Made by a program: the position numbers and the translations under genes. From assembly GCA_947646735.1 (NCBI GenBank), contig CANTFK010000838.1, positions 248,001 to 312,000 of the forward strand: 64,000 nucleotides of DNA. The letters are read 5' to 3'. Below, piece by piece: positions 10,445-22,318 of this stretch. The stretch is from Peronospora farinosa (taxonomy: Eukaryota; Oomycota; Peronosporomycetes; Peronosporales; Peronosporaceae). Within the stretch, counting starts at the first letter, position 1. Every line of letters starts with the position of its first letter. A model generated the notes under the pieces. The model was not told where the DNA came from and made no database searches. It saw only the letters and a program-made list of their open reading frames with translations.

Positions 10445-12610
10445 GCGTGGGATATGGCTAGACATCTATCTAGGCCTGTTGAAGAAAGCGAAGATGAAGC
10501 TTTGCAGCTTGCGCGTTGATATCTTAGATCCTGAAACTCCTTCAATAGTACCTCAGTTTGACACCGGATTGTAATTGTTATTGGAAGAAGAAAGTGGGTG
10601 AAATGCGTTGCTCGCAAGTTTGCGATACAAGTAAGTGAATGGCCATGATGCGTCCGGCAATGATGCCGTCTTAAGCACATCACTAGGACGCCAACAATCA
10701 ATTCTCTTTCTTTATCAAAGTACTAATGAAAAGTTTAAAAGCTGTTACCCGCTTTGTTGTTTTACGCTTGAGGTGTGAGAAAGAGCAAAAAAAGGTTGCT
10801 CAGAATCCGTGTCAGTGAGATTGCAAACGCTTCAATGGAATGCAAGCCCAATGCGTTTATCATATTAGAGCACATGATGTAGGTGCTGCAATTTACTTTG
10901 CGCTAATAGGCTCACTGATAAAGCAAAAGTACTCCAGTACTGATCCAGTATCGCATACATGTAGCTTATGTTAATTACTACTTTCGATCTCCATCTCATT
11001 ATCTACGAACATCAACGCAAGCGCTCCTCGGCGGTACTGACATTTCCAGCAGTAGATACTGTAATATGATTGTCACAGTCGTCTTCTTCACCCTCCTTCA
11101 CCGATATACATTACACAGTTCATTATTTAGCTGTGCAACTCGCACGAAACGATGCCTTCCTGAAAAGTGGACCCCATGGTTTCGCTGCAAACGTGTAATT
11201 TGCCGCTGGTGGACCAAAAAATAGAAGGTCTGCTTGGACCGGGAAAAAAAATCGAATAAGTGACGACCGCTAAGGTTTAGAGCTTGAAGTCCCGTCTCAA
11301 TGCTCGATGATCCAATAAGAATGGATCGAGTGGGAATTGGTCGCAAAAGATTACGAAGCACCCCATACTCGTTGCCATGAAAACGCAATTGTGGCATTCA
11401 GAGGGGGGGGGGGCGGAAAGCGAATAATTGCCAACCTTACATGTGCCAACACACAACGATCAATGGTATAAGCTCGACGTAAGTAATGCGACTCCACAAC
11501 TGATGCTTTGTTTGTCTAACAATTATAAAGATGGGTAGGAGAAAGCCAATGTCGACGATACATGTACGCTTGAACTCTGATGGTTGGAACAAAGCGTGTA
11601 CATGTACGTGGGTAGCAAACAAAATCCTTAGACACTGCGACGAAAAGTAGACGAAGCAGATGAGATGATTAGCGATTGAAACTCGACCACTACGAATTAA
11701 TATCTACTGAAGTGTATTGAATCCGTTATGTAAGTATACAGTACGTACATAAGGTGACTACGATACTGTGGGGATGGACGCCCTTTTCTTAGCCAATCGA
11801 AAAGATATGACTCGGACTTAGGGTTACAACCACGATGGCTCTAGTCAACTGTGTCATAAGAAATCGCTTCTGTCATTGGTCACCGACATAAAGCAACCAT
11901 AACCGGGACAAATCCGTCAGAATGGACGGTGAGACAAAGAACAGGCGAACAACCTGTCGTCCCACGTCGTCATGTACTGTGAGGACGCTCTCGGTGCACG
12001 TGGCATTGTCTACCCAATCAGCTCTAGACTCGAGTCCAGTCGGCGCTTGAGCTTCATGTCTTTGCCAGGAGCAGATCTGCGCGGCTGTCCTACAGCCCAA
12101 ATGATACGGAAAGCTGTTCCTGACGTGTTTCTGCGTGGATTGAGTGGCCTTGCTTGAAGCCTGGCAAAGGTGACGGCAAATAAAATGACGCAGCACAGCT
12201 GGAACTTGGCTTGAAAATTGTTGGATACCGTACAGGTAAAACGGCTACACGATTTATGCTAATCGATAAGGATAAACACGCGGTGTTGTTGCTACTACGA
12301 CACGCACTCCCGAATACCACTGCACAATAGACAACATCAATCTTTCTACAGGAGAGGAGGACCTTTGCTTTATTGTCATATACGACGTCGTACAACGTCA
12401 CATTTACGCATAGGAATATCTACCAATTTTGTCAACAATCGTACAACCTTCATCTCGTATAGTGGAGGGAGTAATCGAAAGGATAGGGATTAGGGTAACA
12501 CCTCCAGCTGTGGGTGACCAGCCCTCTAGATTATAATCATTCTCGAATTCACCTCATTGCGGTAAAAGCTTCTTCTTCTCCCCCCCTTTCCCTCATTTTA
12601 CTTCAAAAAC
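10445..12610. other. gene-free interval of about 2.1 kb
   Basis: Both strands contain only short frames without family features. An 11-base G run lies at 11403-11413. Several stretches carry short repeated words such as 'acatgtac'. No tRNA-like or other RNA gene was recognised. The final 120 bp are the pyrimidine-rich promoter region of the next gene. Confidence 0.55.
12589..12602 (+). promoter_or_regulatory. possible oomycete-type initiator
   Basis: The stretch ccctcattttactt, just before the start codon at 12611 and after a C/T-rich tract, resembles the oomycete Inr core (YTCANTYY-like). Motif similarity only; transcription start not observable here. Confidence 0.3.
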
Positions 12611-13213
12611 ATGTGGGTATTTGGCTACGGTTCCATCGTCTGGAAGACTGAATTTCCTGCAGAGGACACGGTGTTTGGTTACGTTGAAGGCTGGCATCGT
12701 CGCTTCTGGCAGGGTAGTCCAGACCATCGTGGCTCGCCCGAGGCAAAAGGTCGCGTTGTCACACTCATTAGCCGCGAGGAGATGAAGAAATTTGACGACG
12801 AGTTTGCACACTTGGCGGGTGACCACATCACATGGGGTCGTTTATATAAAGTACCAGACGAGGATGTTCAGGATACGCTTACTAAGCTTGACAACCGTGA
12901 ACAGGCCGGCTATGACCGCCAACTAGTGGATGTACACTGCGTTGATGGTGTGCTGCGCAAGGCGCTGGTATACATTGCCACGCCTACAAACTCGGACTTT
13001 CTAGGCCCATCACCCGTAGACGAGATGGCCAAGGAGATTGCCACTCGACGTGGCTTTAGTGGCCCGAACTTTGAGTACCTCTTTAAGCTTTGCGACTGTA
13101 TGCGTACATTGCAGGTTCGTGATCCCCACCTCATCGCACTGGAGAAAGCCACGCTTAAATACACGTCCATGATCAATTGGAGCACTAGTGGCAATGGATG
13201 TGGCGTTCAGTAA
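12611..13213 (+). CDS. ChaC-like gamma-glutamylcyclotransferase
   Basis: Single exon, 200 aa. It opens with [11 protein letters not shown], the YGS(L/I) substrate-binding signature of the gamma-glutamylcyclotransferase fold, and carries the catalytic Glu in [11 protein letters not shown] near residue 98. Overall order ([15 protein letters not shown], then GRLYKV, then REQAGY) is that of the ChaC family, which cleaves glutathione to 5-oxoproline and Cys-Gly in the cytosol. The usual length of about 180-220 aa is met. No introns and no targeting signal. The last ten residues or so are divergent. Specificity for glutathione is inferred from family membership. Confidence 0.93.
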   Translation: MWVFGYGSIVWKTEFPAEDTVFGYVEGWHRRFWQGSPDHRGSPEAKGRVVTLISREEMKKFDDEFAHLAGDHITWGRLYKVPDEDVQDTLTKLDNREQAGYDRQLVDVHCVDGVLRKALVYIATPTNSDFLGPSPVDEMAKEIATRRGFSGPNFEYLFKLCDCMRTLQVRDPHLIALEKATLKYTSMINWSTSGNGCGVQ

Positions 13214-13845
13214 AATAGAAGGTGCGCGACTACTGCGCTCCGAGTTGTAGCACGAGCTACACTGTAAATTATTCCAATAGAGGCATATGCATGCCAATTT
13301 CTGTTAACAACCCCTGATACTTTGCTTTCTTGGTATATTGTACCGTATGGAAGTGTTGCACTCGTGCTGATGTTAGCGGCATGAGAAGTGCTTGTAGACA
13401 CACGTAGTGAGGCTTATATGGATGGTTATATATACATATGCCACTACGCGTGTGCTTTACAAGACTGGGCAATTGAAAGATGTATACAACAACTTTGCAG
13501 GGCACAGTAGGATACAACCTTGCTTGCTGGCTGAGCAACTACAAGTAGAATTCCAGGCGTGCTCGGACAGTTTGCATAAAGTGCCTGTAGACGTCCCATG
13601 CAGCCGTGGTCAAGCTTATACTCAAGCTACGGGAATGACAAAAATTACAAGCAGACACGATCACTTGCAGGTACTTCCTACAAATCCTCACAACAGGACA
13701 GCCTAAGCTACAAATGGACGGTGATATACCTTGTAGATGCACACGATCAAGTATCAGCACCACCAGAACAACATGCAACTCCCTATGTTCCATCTTAACA
13801 TTGATGTCTACGAGCGACATATTACTTGTCGTGTCTGCTGACGGG
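13214..13845. other. intergenic region between convergent genes
   Basis: About 630 bp between the 3' ends of the ChaC-like gene and the FAIM-like gene. Only short frames without recognisable features. Confidence 0.55.
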
Positions 13846-15618
13846 CTAGTGGCCTAATCCAGCAAATGCGTCAATGTTGATGGACTTGCCCTGTTGATTC
13901 TGGTCTTTTTGGAGACTCGCGCGGTCCATGAGACTTGCTGGATCCATGAGCTGTGAGATGCTGTAATTGACATTGCTCATACCACTGAACGCAGGCTGCT
14001 GCCCCGTAACAGAACTTTGTACCTCAGACTGTTGCTGTAATGCAATCCCTCTCATTGCTGCACCGCTTGGCATCCCCATCATCGGCTGCTGATATCTAGG
14101 CATTTGACGAGTTGGTTGTTGGATTTGCTGGTAGGTTTTGCTAGCATTCGGATTCGCAAAAGGGTCCAAATTGATGTGTCCAGCAGGTTTAGCCATAACA
14201 GGCGTCGCAACGGAAGCGAAGGGGTCAGCATAAGTCGCTGGCTGGGAGACGGCACCAATTGGAGGCACTTGGTATTGGTGCTGATCTTGTTTCGGTTGTT
14301 CCTGCTGAGGCACGTTTGTAGCTGCTGTATCTCCTGTTGATAATATCTTTGCCTAAGAGTCACACCATTCATACAATGAGATATGCCACCAGTGTACCTG
14401 GAAAAAAGGTACAAATGGTGCCAAACTTACACTTGCAAGAGGATCAAAGATCAAAGACTGCGCCGACACACTTATAGTGGGGCCAAAGTCGTCAATCAGG
14501 TTAATTTCGGGCTGTTTCTTGGGCTTTGGAGCAGTTGTAGCCGGATGTAATTGCTGCTGGTCTTGCAATGACGATCGTTTTCCACCATATTGCTGTACAC
14601 CGCTGGAACCAAGTTGTTCATTTTGCTGTCCAAAAAAGCTACGGACGTGTCCATCACTTTGCTCCAAAGACGTTCTAAACCGAGCACTTTGAAGTCCAAA
14701 GCTCTGCGTATGATCTGTCGTAGAAGAACCGCCCGTGAAAGAGCCTCGTGTGCTACCAGAAACCGGCTCCAGACAACCTGCAAATGAGCCACGTTGCAGC
14801 TGAGACTCAGACGAAGGTGTAGGACCACTAGGCCCCCAACGGTGCGTTCCATAGGCATCTAACTCGAAACACAATAGACGTTAGATACTTGTTGTTGACA
14901 ATATATAGAAAACACCACGTACTTCCAGAAGAAACATTCAATTGAGCACAAGTAGCTGTCGTATTAGTGTATTTCTTGCGACGAAACACATCCCAACGAC
15001 GGAATGGAACCTTGTCGATAACAAAATCTTGACAAAGAAATAACCACATCTTGTTTAGCAATCCGTCTCTTTTCTTTCATAGAAATGGGATATAATCTCT
15101 GCGTAAGTACCATATTTTGGAACTTCAGCGGACTCCATATCGTTAATGCGTACTTCCATAACCAGATTAAGTTCATCAAGAATCATAGTACAATTCCAGT
15201 CTCCCAATCTTGCCTATAACAATACAAGAATTATCACAGATTGGACACTTAGCCACTTCTCTGAAACGCTTTTTCAAAGTGGATTACGTAATCAACTTAC
15301 CGTCGTGGAGAAATGTATCTGGCGGCCGTTAAACTGCACCAACTACGTCATCACAAGTTCATATTAGGAACATCAACTTCAACTTCAATACGACATGTCT
15401 CCGATTCAGACCTTTTTATAACTCATAATCGAGTGGACCAGCACGACTTCATGTGTGCGGTCCGAGTCGCCCAGAGTGAAGCGCCACGATACCCGTTTCT
15501 TTGTAGCCGCTACGATCTCACCAATGTGCTGCTCCTCACGAACGACTCGTTTTGGTGGACCATGTTCGAGCGGGTCTGGCTCTAGATTGTAGATACGCGT
15601 CACGTTGCCCGAGTACAT
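13846..15618 (-). CDS. FAIM-like domain protein with DPF-rich, Q/P-rich tail (putative trafficking accessory)
   Basis: Six exons read leftward: 15618-15412, 15342-15301, 15213-15111, 15066-14923, 14858-14431, 14352-13846; phases agree, 476 aa. Residues about 45-165 form a beta-rich domain: WRFTLGDSDRTHEVVLVHS, then LVQFNGRQIHF, ending DFVIDKVPFRRW. That order of a W-x-F strand, a 'y-k-k-l-v-x-x-n-G' strand and a terminal I-D-x-V-P-F resembles FAIM (Fas apoptosis inhibitory molecule) repeats. The second half is low-complexity (Gln, Pro, Ser) and holds DPF motifs (YADPFASVA, INLDPFANP), a DPLAS and NLIDDFG, of the type that bind adaptor ear domains. An endocytic or trafficking role is inferred from these short motifs only; the family assignment is tentative. 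Confidence 0.62.
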
Positions 15619-15809
15619 TTTAGCGTATTGGGCAAGACCTTTTTCTCGACAGGTCTCAATGTGGTTTTCTTACAGTCCTACCTTTTATAAATCAAGGTAG
15701 CAATTAGGAGTGACCCCTATTTAGTAATATTTTCAAAAAAGGGGACGTGTAAAGGGGCTTCAATTTGGGCATCTTACTTCCCAACTGCTTTCTCTCTATG
15801 TATCCGTAT

Positions 15810-17794
15810 CTAACAAAACGTCATACCGAGACCAAATTGAGCGCGCTTAATGTTATCCTGTCAAGAATCAGAACAAGTTAGTAAAATAACAAAAAATGAC
15901 CAATTTGCTAGAAGGTCTTCTTACGTGATCATGCGCCTTGAGAATCCACGAATAGTTGGCCTCGAGGCGGCCAATGCGGGTTCCCCACACAAGCCCCATA
16001 CCAACAGACACACGCATATCATCCGCAAGATTCTTCATCCATTTTTTCTCGTCTAACAGACGGTCCCACGTGGTCAAATTACCAGCATTGGCAAAAACTT
16101 GTCCACGAAGACCCAGTGCCTAAAACACACAACCAAATGAGAAAACAATCAGTTCAAATCCTTTCATTGCCTTGCACGGAGCTCAATGCAGCTTTATACG
16201 TACTGCAAGCAGCGGTAGCGGGACGGGAAACCCCATACTTGCTGTTCCATTGTAGCTGATGTCACCACCAAGGGCGTCTCCTTGTGGAACTCCTCCATCA
16301 AGAGGAGAAGCGCGAGGCCCGATACCTTTGTAATTAAAGCCTCGCACGTTCATAGGTCCACCCAAGAAAAAGCGATCGCTAATGCGTGCTGGACGGTTCT
16401 GCTCACTGCCATACGACTTGACCGTTCTCAAGTGGTACGAAAGGCTAAAGTTTAGAGCCGGGAACCCGAAAAGAAGGGGGCCCATGGATACATGCTTCTG
16501 ACCTTCCACTTCCGCCTTTACAAACTTTACATCACCCACAAGCCCTGCAATCTCCGTCCTAACCAATTGAACGACCAAACTTGTAAGATCGACATATTCT
16601 TTTCGCATAGCAGTAGAGATGGACTCACGTATACTTGAACAGCCCTCCATCCGTTGGATACACTACATTGTTCCGGTTGTCATCCGTAAAAACATATTTC
16701 ACACTGGTTTTGGTGGACGGGATCGCTTCTGCCAAAATACTGGGCGACGCACGGTACGCCGTGGGGATCTTCGAGTCACGACGTGGAAGTAGGTCACGCC
16801 AACCAACGTTCAACGATAGGTCGTGCACACCCTCATAGTCGCTGATGGAAATGCTGCCAGCACGAATCGTCTCGCTGTAAGAGCTCAACCACTCTTGATT
16901 CTGTGCAAATAAACAATGATTAGAAAAGTTCGATAGGTCTGGAGCAATTGTCAATCTGGAACCCCATAATTACGTACATGCAGCTCGTTGACGCCCACCG
17001 CATTCAAGTATAGTGGCAAACCCAAAAAGCGCGGCTTTTTGAATGTCGCACGCTGCGTGTTACTTCCCGAGCGTGCATACGTAGCACTTAACGTGACTTT
17101 TTCTGCTTCACCGAGCGCATTCGACAGCGTGAGCGAAGATTCCTACGAACGTCAACCAAACATCGTCAGTATCCCCTGCCTATTATTTCTTCACCCTACA
17201 GACAATGTTCACACCGTACTCCTGCTTCATCAGTGCCATCAGTGGTAGCGCCCACATGAAGAGACCGCCAACTTTTCTCCTTTACTGTAATAGTCACGTC
17301 CGTCTCATCCTGTTGACCAGAGCTTGCTAGATCCCGCAAAAATGTCATATCCTCGTCAATATACCCTGCCATTATTATAGCTCAAGAACCTAAGCATACC
17401 CTTGTCCAGTTCAATATTAATGGATTCGAAAATATCAAGAGACTTTAATTCTTCCGTAGCTTCCTCTAGTCTGTGCACCAATAAACCGATACGCTCGGCA
17501 GCGTATGCACCCTGTAACCCCATCTCTCCGTCAGATACACGTATAACAAGACACGTCAATGCATTCAATACGTTGTGATCCGTACCTGGAGCTCATTCTC
17601 AAACACTTGAGGTCTGTATCCACATGGCAATGTTCATAGTTAGATCAAAGTCCAGGACCCAACCCACTAGCAGCCATCGTAAGAGCAGATACTACACACT
17701 TTGTCCGGTTGTTTCCTTTGATATAGACCTTTCCAATGCGCATGTGCGGGCCCCACGGATGCGGCGGCTCGGTCGCGTCACTGCTGCTGCTCGC
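15810..17794 (-). CDS. SAM50: SAM50/TOB55 mitochondrial outer-membrane beta-barrel insertase
   Basis: Nine exons read leftward: 17794-17700, 17613-17586, 17511-17400, 17365-17220, 17142-16978, 16900-16629, 16558-16204, 16119-15925, 15857-15810; all phases agree, 471 aa against 469 in human SAMM50. An N-terminal POTRA-like domain (VYIKGNNRTKPQVFENE, then LKSLDIFESINIELDKG) precedes an Omp85 barrel with FFLGGPMNVRGF (the conserved (V/I)RG(F/Y) loop-6 motif) and a C-terminal beta signal ending AQFGLGMTF. SAM50 folds and inserts beta-barrel precursors (porin, TOM40) from the intermembrane space. It starts 81 bp from the start codon of the divergent SETD9-like gene. Exon 1 uses a GTGTGT donor; exon 2 is only 28 nt. 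Confidence 0.92.
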
Positions 17795-17875
17795 CATTGC
17801 TCTGGGTTCGTGAAAAAAAAGGGTATGTCACTAAAGCGAAGAAAGCTGACATGTCATTAAAGTGGCAGTGTTTTA
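17795..17875. promoter_or_regulatory. very short bidirectional promoter between SAM50 and the SETD9-like gene
   Basis: Only 81 bp separate the two opposing start codons. The interval includes tgacatgtcattaaagtggcagtgttttaa-like AT-rich sequence on the right and a poly-A stretch near 17813. Any promoter elements must overlap or lie inside the transcribed regions. Confidence 0.5.
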
Positions 17876-19569
17876 ATGACAAGTGTGTGGCGTCGACTGC
17901 AGCTTCGGATCGCTGGGACCACACCCGCACGGCGCTTCCAGGTGCTGTTGCTGCAATATGCGTGTGGCTATGGAGTATATGTAATAATAATGGGTTTTAA
18001 TTGAGCTGTAGGAGGAAGCTGACGTGGGTGTCGCTGCAGTGCTGAGCTGTTTTCGAAGCTTAAAGCTAGACCCACAAAACGCTAACAAGTAAAGTGTACT
18101 TTTTTGTATACAGAGATGGTACTATGGAGTTGTATTTAGTCTGTAAATGGATTTGTGTGATGCTGTTGGATTCGATGCTGTAGGAAACATGAGGAGATGT
18201 TTGATCAGGCAGTGGAAATCGTTGGGGCCAAGAAGTTTGAGCAGCAAAAGCAGTACGTACAAGACGAAGTCGCGAAGCAGGTGCGTCAAGAAGGTGGTAT
18301 AAGTGATGCTTTGCTTTTACCTAAAAGATGTGTTATTGTGGTTGTCAATAGGTTCAGAGCTGTTTTGAAGCTGTATTGAAGATGCCCAAGGATTCGGAGA
18401 AGAATGCGCCCAAGATGTCGCTGTCTGGCTTTGAACGCACCACTGAAGTGGAGGAAAAGGTACGATAGCTGTTAGCAGATCTGTTCTCGAAGCGGAGCTG
18501 AATATCGTGTCAATTGCGCTGTGCGCTATTTTGTGTAGCTTGGAATTAGTGACAATTTCCAGAAGCTTTTCGGATTTACCTTGAATGTAGAAAAGTCTAG
18601 TGTTCCAGACGCAGGCGAAGGTGTAAAACTCTATGGGTCAGCTTTGATTGGATCACTGGTGGTATGTTCACGCCTTGTAGTGGCTACGAATTTCTAATTG
18701 CTTACATGATACTATACGCGCTGTACGTCATACTTACGCAGGCACTATACCCCGGCATCGTCTACTTGCCGGAGCATTACAAGAAGGTGATTTGTTGTGG
18801 GGAAGTGGTGTTTTTTTGTGATTGTTCGCTTAGTATTATTTGTGCTACTTCTAGGAACATCACATAAGCAAATTATCAAACAACCCCTACGCTCGAGCTC
18901 GCTTCGACAGTGTAATCATTGATGCCAAGAACGAGTGTAAGGGTCATGTTTTGCCACTATTCTTGTCAGCAAAACAACAACCCATTTGCTAATCTTTTGT
19001 GTTATACTAGCTTCGAGTCCGCGTAATCCACTTGCTGTCGCTCACAAGATTAATCACCCTCCCAGTGGAACGTCCCCCAACGTCATTGGCTTCGCTTTTG
19101 AATTTCCGCCGGAAGGTTTGATACTGAATGTGTTTGGGTCTGACATGATTTTGTACGAACTAAAAGCTGCCTCCGTCTGTCAATACCAGGACCCTTTGCG
19201 ACTAAGGAATTTGACGAGCTTATTCCGAATAGCTTTGTTCAAGAACCTTCACGCCTGTCCATGTTTGGCAAGCGCGCTATCGTGCATGTACGTTTCAGCT
19301 GACGGAATGTTGCTATCCTCGACTTGTGTCATGCTGAATCCTCTTTCTCACCACGCATTGCAGGGGCTTGCCTTTATCGCTGTGGCAGACATTGCAGACG
19401 AAGAAGAGTTATTCCTCAACTATCGGTGTGTATTTCTAGTGTGGTCACTCATCAATCTTTTTCAGGGCTAAATGTTCATGCTGTCGCCCCCAGATACAAC
19501 CCAGATCGTCTACTTCCCAAGTGGTACACATCCATAGACGCCGATAGTGATCGCGCTATGTGGAAATAG
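17876..19569 (+). CDS. SETD9-like SET-domain protein
   Basis: Eleven exons: 17876-17980, 18012-18088, 18184-18280, 18352-18459, 18539-18661, 18742-18786, 18855-18936, 19011-19129, 19207-19287, 19364-19425, 19494-19569; phases agree, 324 aa. The SET region shows ALYPGIVYLPEHY, then RNPLAVAHKINHPP (substrate-pocket motif, NH(S/P)-type), NVIGFAFEFP and the terminal EEELFLNYRYNP (GE(E/L)LxxxY). The N-terminal arrangement (MTSVWRRLQLR, a helical segment, then a LFGF motif) matches SETD9 rather than SETD7 or SMYD. SETD9 is a poorly characterised predicted lysine methyltransferase. The donor of exon 8 is the less standard GTGTTT, chosen because it keeps phase. Methyltransferase activity is inferred. 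Confidence 0.82.
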
Positions 19570-19713
19570 TTCAGCTAAGATTTTGCCAACACCTCACAAG
19601 AAAAGGAATGCGTTGATGTGCTTCAATGGCGATTTCACACTACAAATGCTTCCTCTACCTGACCCGACCTCGTGCGTCTAACGTTGACACCGTGTCGGTC
19701 TTTCCGTCTGCAC

Positions 19714-20636
19714 TTACTTGGGAAATTCCGCATTATTGGAGAGAATAATGCCCACAATGACGCCAAAGATACCGAGTGCACTAGCGAAAATCTCCACAAT
19801 CAAAATCGTCACGTATAGCGCGGCGTTTTGAGCATCAGCGAGCACACAGCTGCTACCTGCAATACCGACAGATACCCTGTATCGAGTAATCATCCACAAG
19901 TTAGTGCGATCCAGTCCTATTCTTAATTTGATCCATCCGTGGCAGAACCGCTCGTACCCGCTGGCAAGGTTAGTCAAACCCACTGCAATACCCGAGCCAA
20001 AGACAGCGTAGCCTGCAAAGTACAGTGCCTGCTCGTTGATCGGGTCGTCTCCTTCATTACGCAGTCCCGGCTGGTTCATCTGCTCCATTATTATAATAAA
20101 TGACCGACTATCAGTACTCTCCAACAACTTCCTTCATCATCACCATCGTCAGCATCACACCTTGCTCTGCAAAATAATTGCAATAATGACACCGTAGATT
20201 GCCGTCGCTTCACAGAAAATGATGCTCACAAGGTTCTTGGACCGCACACGTGGGGCCTTTACAGCAGCACCCAACAAACTTGAGCCTGTAATGAAGATAC
20301 CCCTGTCATCAAGTAAAATCAGTCTCTCTTTCTCTTCTTCTTGCATCATTCAAACGCTACTTTCAAACACACCAAGCAGCACCAACAATAGAGAAAGCCA
20401 AGCCAAAAGCTACGCCCATATTTCCCCATGCATATGGAGAGATATTACTCAGCACATTGCCCCAACCTGTAGCAACAAGAGACTAAATTAGTACCAGAAA
20501 AAAATGTGCAGTATCTTTACCGTGTTTTCTCTAAAACTACAGCAGAATACGAGATCGTCCTTGCTCCTATAGAGATCAACGTGACTCTTCTCTCTTATAT
20601 ACCTTGGTTAAACAACTCGTCCGTTGCTGTACTCAT
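19714..20636 (-). CDS. V-type ATPase proteolipid subunit c'' (VMA16)
   Basis: Five exons read leftward: 20636-20603, 20466-20373, 20302-20161, about 20082-19958, 19876-19714; roughly 185 aa. Multiple hydrophobic helices include [19 protein letters not shown], the key membrane carboxylate in [11 protein letters not shown], and a second glutamate in [12 protein letters not shown]. The duplicated proteolipid repeats and the N-terminal [15 protein letters not shown] identify c'' rather than c. The subunit forms part of the proton-translocating rotor ring in vacuolar and Golgi membranes. The acceptor of exon 4 is not certain: a start at 20082 keeps phase, but a few residues more are possible. Divergent from the RRM gene, with 156 bp between start codons. 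Confidence 0.9.
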
Positions 20637-20792
20637 GCTGATATCGTGATATCTTGCTCACTCTCTCCTTTCGTGTTGCGTTCCTTATTATCTGTTTATT
20701 GGAAACACGTTATCGAAGACGAAAAGATCATTTCGTACTTAGTGTAGTTTAGAGTGCTCTATTTACACTTTCAATTAGAGTAGTTGCTACAT

Positions 20793-21382
20793 ATGGCGCA
20801 GATAAAGAAAGCGGACAAGCGTGCGCTGTATGTAGGCGGCTTAGACAAACAGGTGACAGAGCAGGCACTGTACACAGCATTCATTTCTTTTGGGCCGATC
20901 AAATCTGTGCAGATACCCACCGACTACTCTACGCGTACATCAGTTGCTTTGCTACATTATTTAACTGAGAATAGGGAACTAAAATGGTCGATGATTTTTT
21001 GTATAGAGAGAGGCAAAGGCTTTGGCTTTGTAGAGTTTGTGGACGAAACCGATGCCAAAGCTGCTATTGACAATATGGATGGTGCGTTATGACTACGATT
21101 GACGTTGAGACGGGCTATTGTTGGTGGTATTGATTTGATAGAGCTAAAGATGTTTGCTCGATTATGTTGATGATTAGAGTCGGAGCTATTTGGAAAAACA
21201 TTACGGGTCTCTATTGCCAAGCCTGATCGACCGAAACTTGGCTCTAATAAACCAGGTACGTACTACTGACTATAAGTATGCAATATACGAGGTCTCGCTA
21301 AGTGCGGACGTTCTGTTTTTTGTTGATTCTAGTGTGGGCGGAAGCTGATGAAACGATGGATGCTACAGAAGAGACAACATAG
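20793..21382 (+). CDS. RRM-only protein resembling the N-terminal half of cyclophilin E (PPIE)
   Basis: Four exons: 20793-20934, 21007-21081, 21178-21255, 21333-21382; 114 aa. One RRM: RNP2 LYVGGL near residue 12 and RNP1 KGFGFVEF, then AAIDNMDESELFGKTLRVSIAKP. The sequence order, including SELFGKT and the trailing PVWAE-D motif, matches PPIE/Cyp33, a spliceosome-associated RNA-binding cyclophilin. Here a stop follows shortly after (DATEETT), so the peptidyl-prolyl isomerase domain is absent and no such domain is visible in the next 900 bp. Either the fusion was lost or a separate gene carries the cyclophilin. RNA binding is inferred from the intact RNP motifs. Confidence 0.85.
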
Positions 21383-22318
21383 GGCACGGTGTAATCGTCG
21401 TACCACAGGCATAATGGATGTAATGGCTTGAAAAGATTCATGGTACTTTTGATTGGGTAAAGGGGATGTTTGCACACTAACTCATTAAGCTTTCGATGTG
21501 CGAAGAGAGACCGCTTCATTTGTACAGAACGATGAGGTGTCATGATAAACTTTGTTTATTGTTCTACACATCAGTCCATCAAGTGCGATCGCGCGACAAT
21601 GTTGACAATGATTACTATGTAAAAAGTCGTTACAAAGTGCTGGGTTTGGCAACGTGCAGAGTACTCCAGGAAAACTTCACAGTTAAGCTTAGCCTTGTGG
21701 ATACCTAAATTGTATATGCAGCTCAGAACCATATCGATGTAAACCAGATACGGGAGATGATATGACTTTTTTCGCCTTGCTTACACCACAATAGACAAGC
21801 CTCTTTGACTGCTGTTCGACAGCTGCTGTCTTACCATACGACACGAATGCAAGACATGACGTTGCGATCCTATTTCGTGTCCATCTCAAGATGTTAAACA
21901 ACATTGTCAAGCACAGAACACGGTGATCTTCGAAACCACTCGATTAATAAGTTTCTGAATTACATGATGCTTCCTATATTAGGCCTATCGACCGACGCAC
22001 GTCAATGGCTTTTCCTCTGCATCACCGTAAACCTGGTCTGCCTATGAGCCAGAAGTTCTATGGAAAATGAACCGGCTTTTCTCGTTATCATCCATACAAA
22101 CCCCCAGTCAAACTCTTGCAACGGTCAAATGGGTGGGACCAAAAGAAACCCAATCAGCGATCGCTGACAGTCGTGCGAACCTAAGCACCCCTTCGTACAC
22201 GATGAAGAGCTCCATACAAAAATAAATCCTCGACGTCTGATCGTTGGGATAGAATGATCATACCATGGACCATTTGCCATCCCGCACTGTCCAAGCCACA
22301 CCGTAAAAAGAATCGATA
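21383..22318. other. intergenic region
   Basis: About 940 bp between the RRM gene and the PX gene, both on the + strand. Short frames on both strands show no family features. No RNA gene seen. Confidence 0.55.

Noticed and set aside
11403..11413. Run of 11 G as a possible G-quadruplex or assembly join
   Set aside because: Isolated homopolymer in a gene-free region with no partner runs; not enough for a claim.
12480..12497. 'agggattaggg' as a telomere-like repeat
   Set aside because: Only two imperfect units; oomycete-type telomere repeats would be longer arrays of TTTAGGG.
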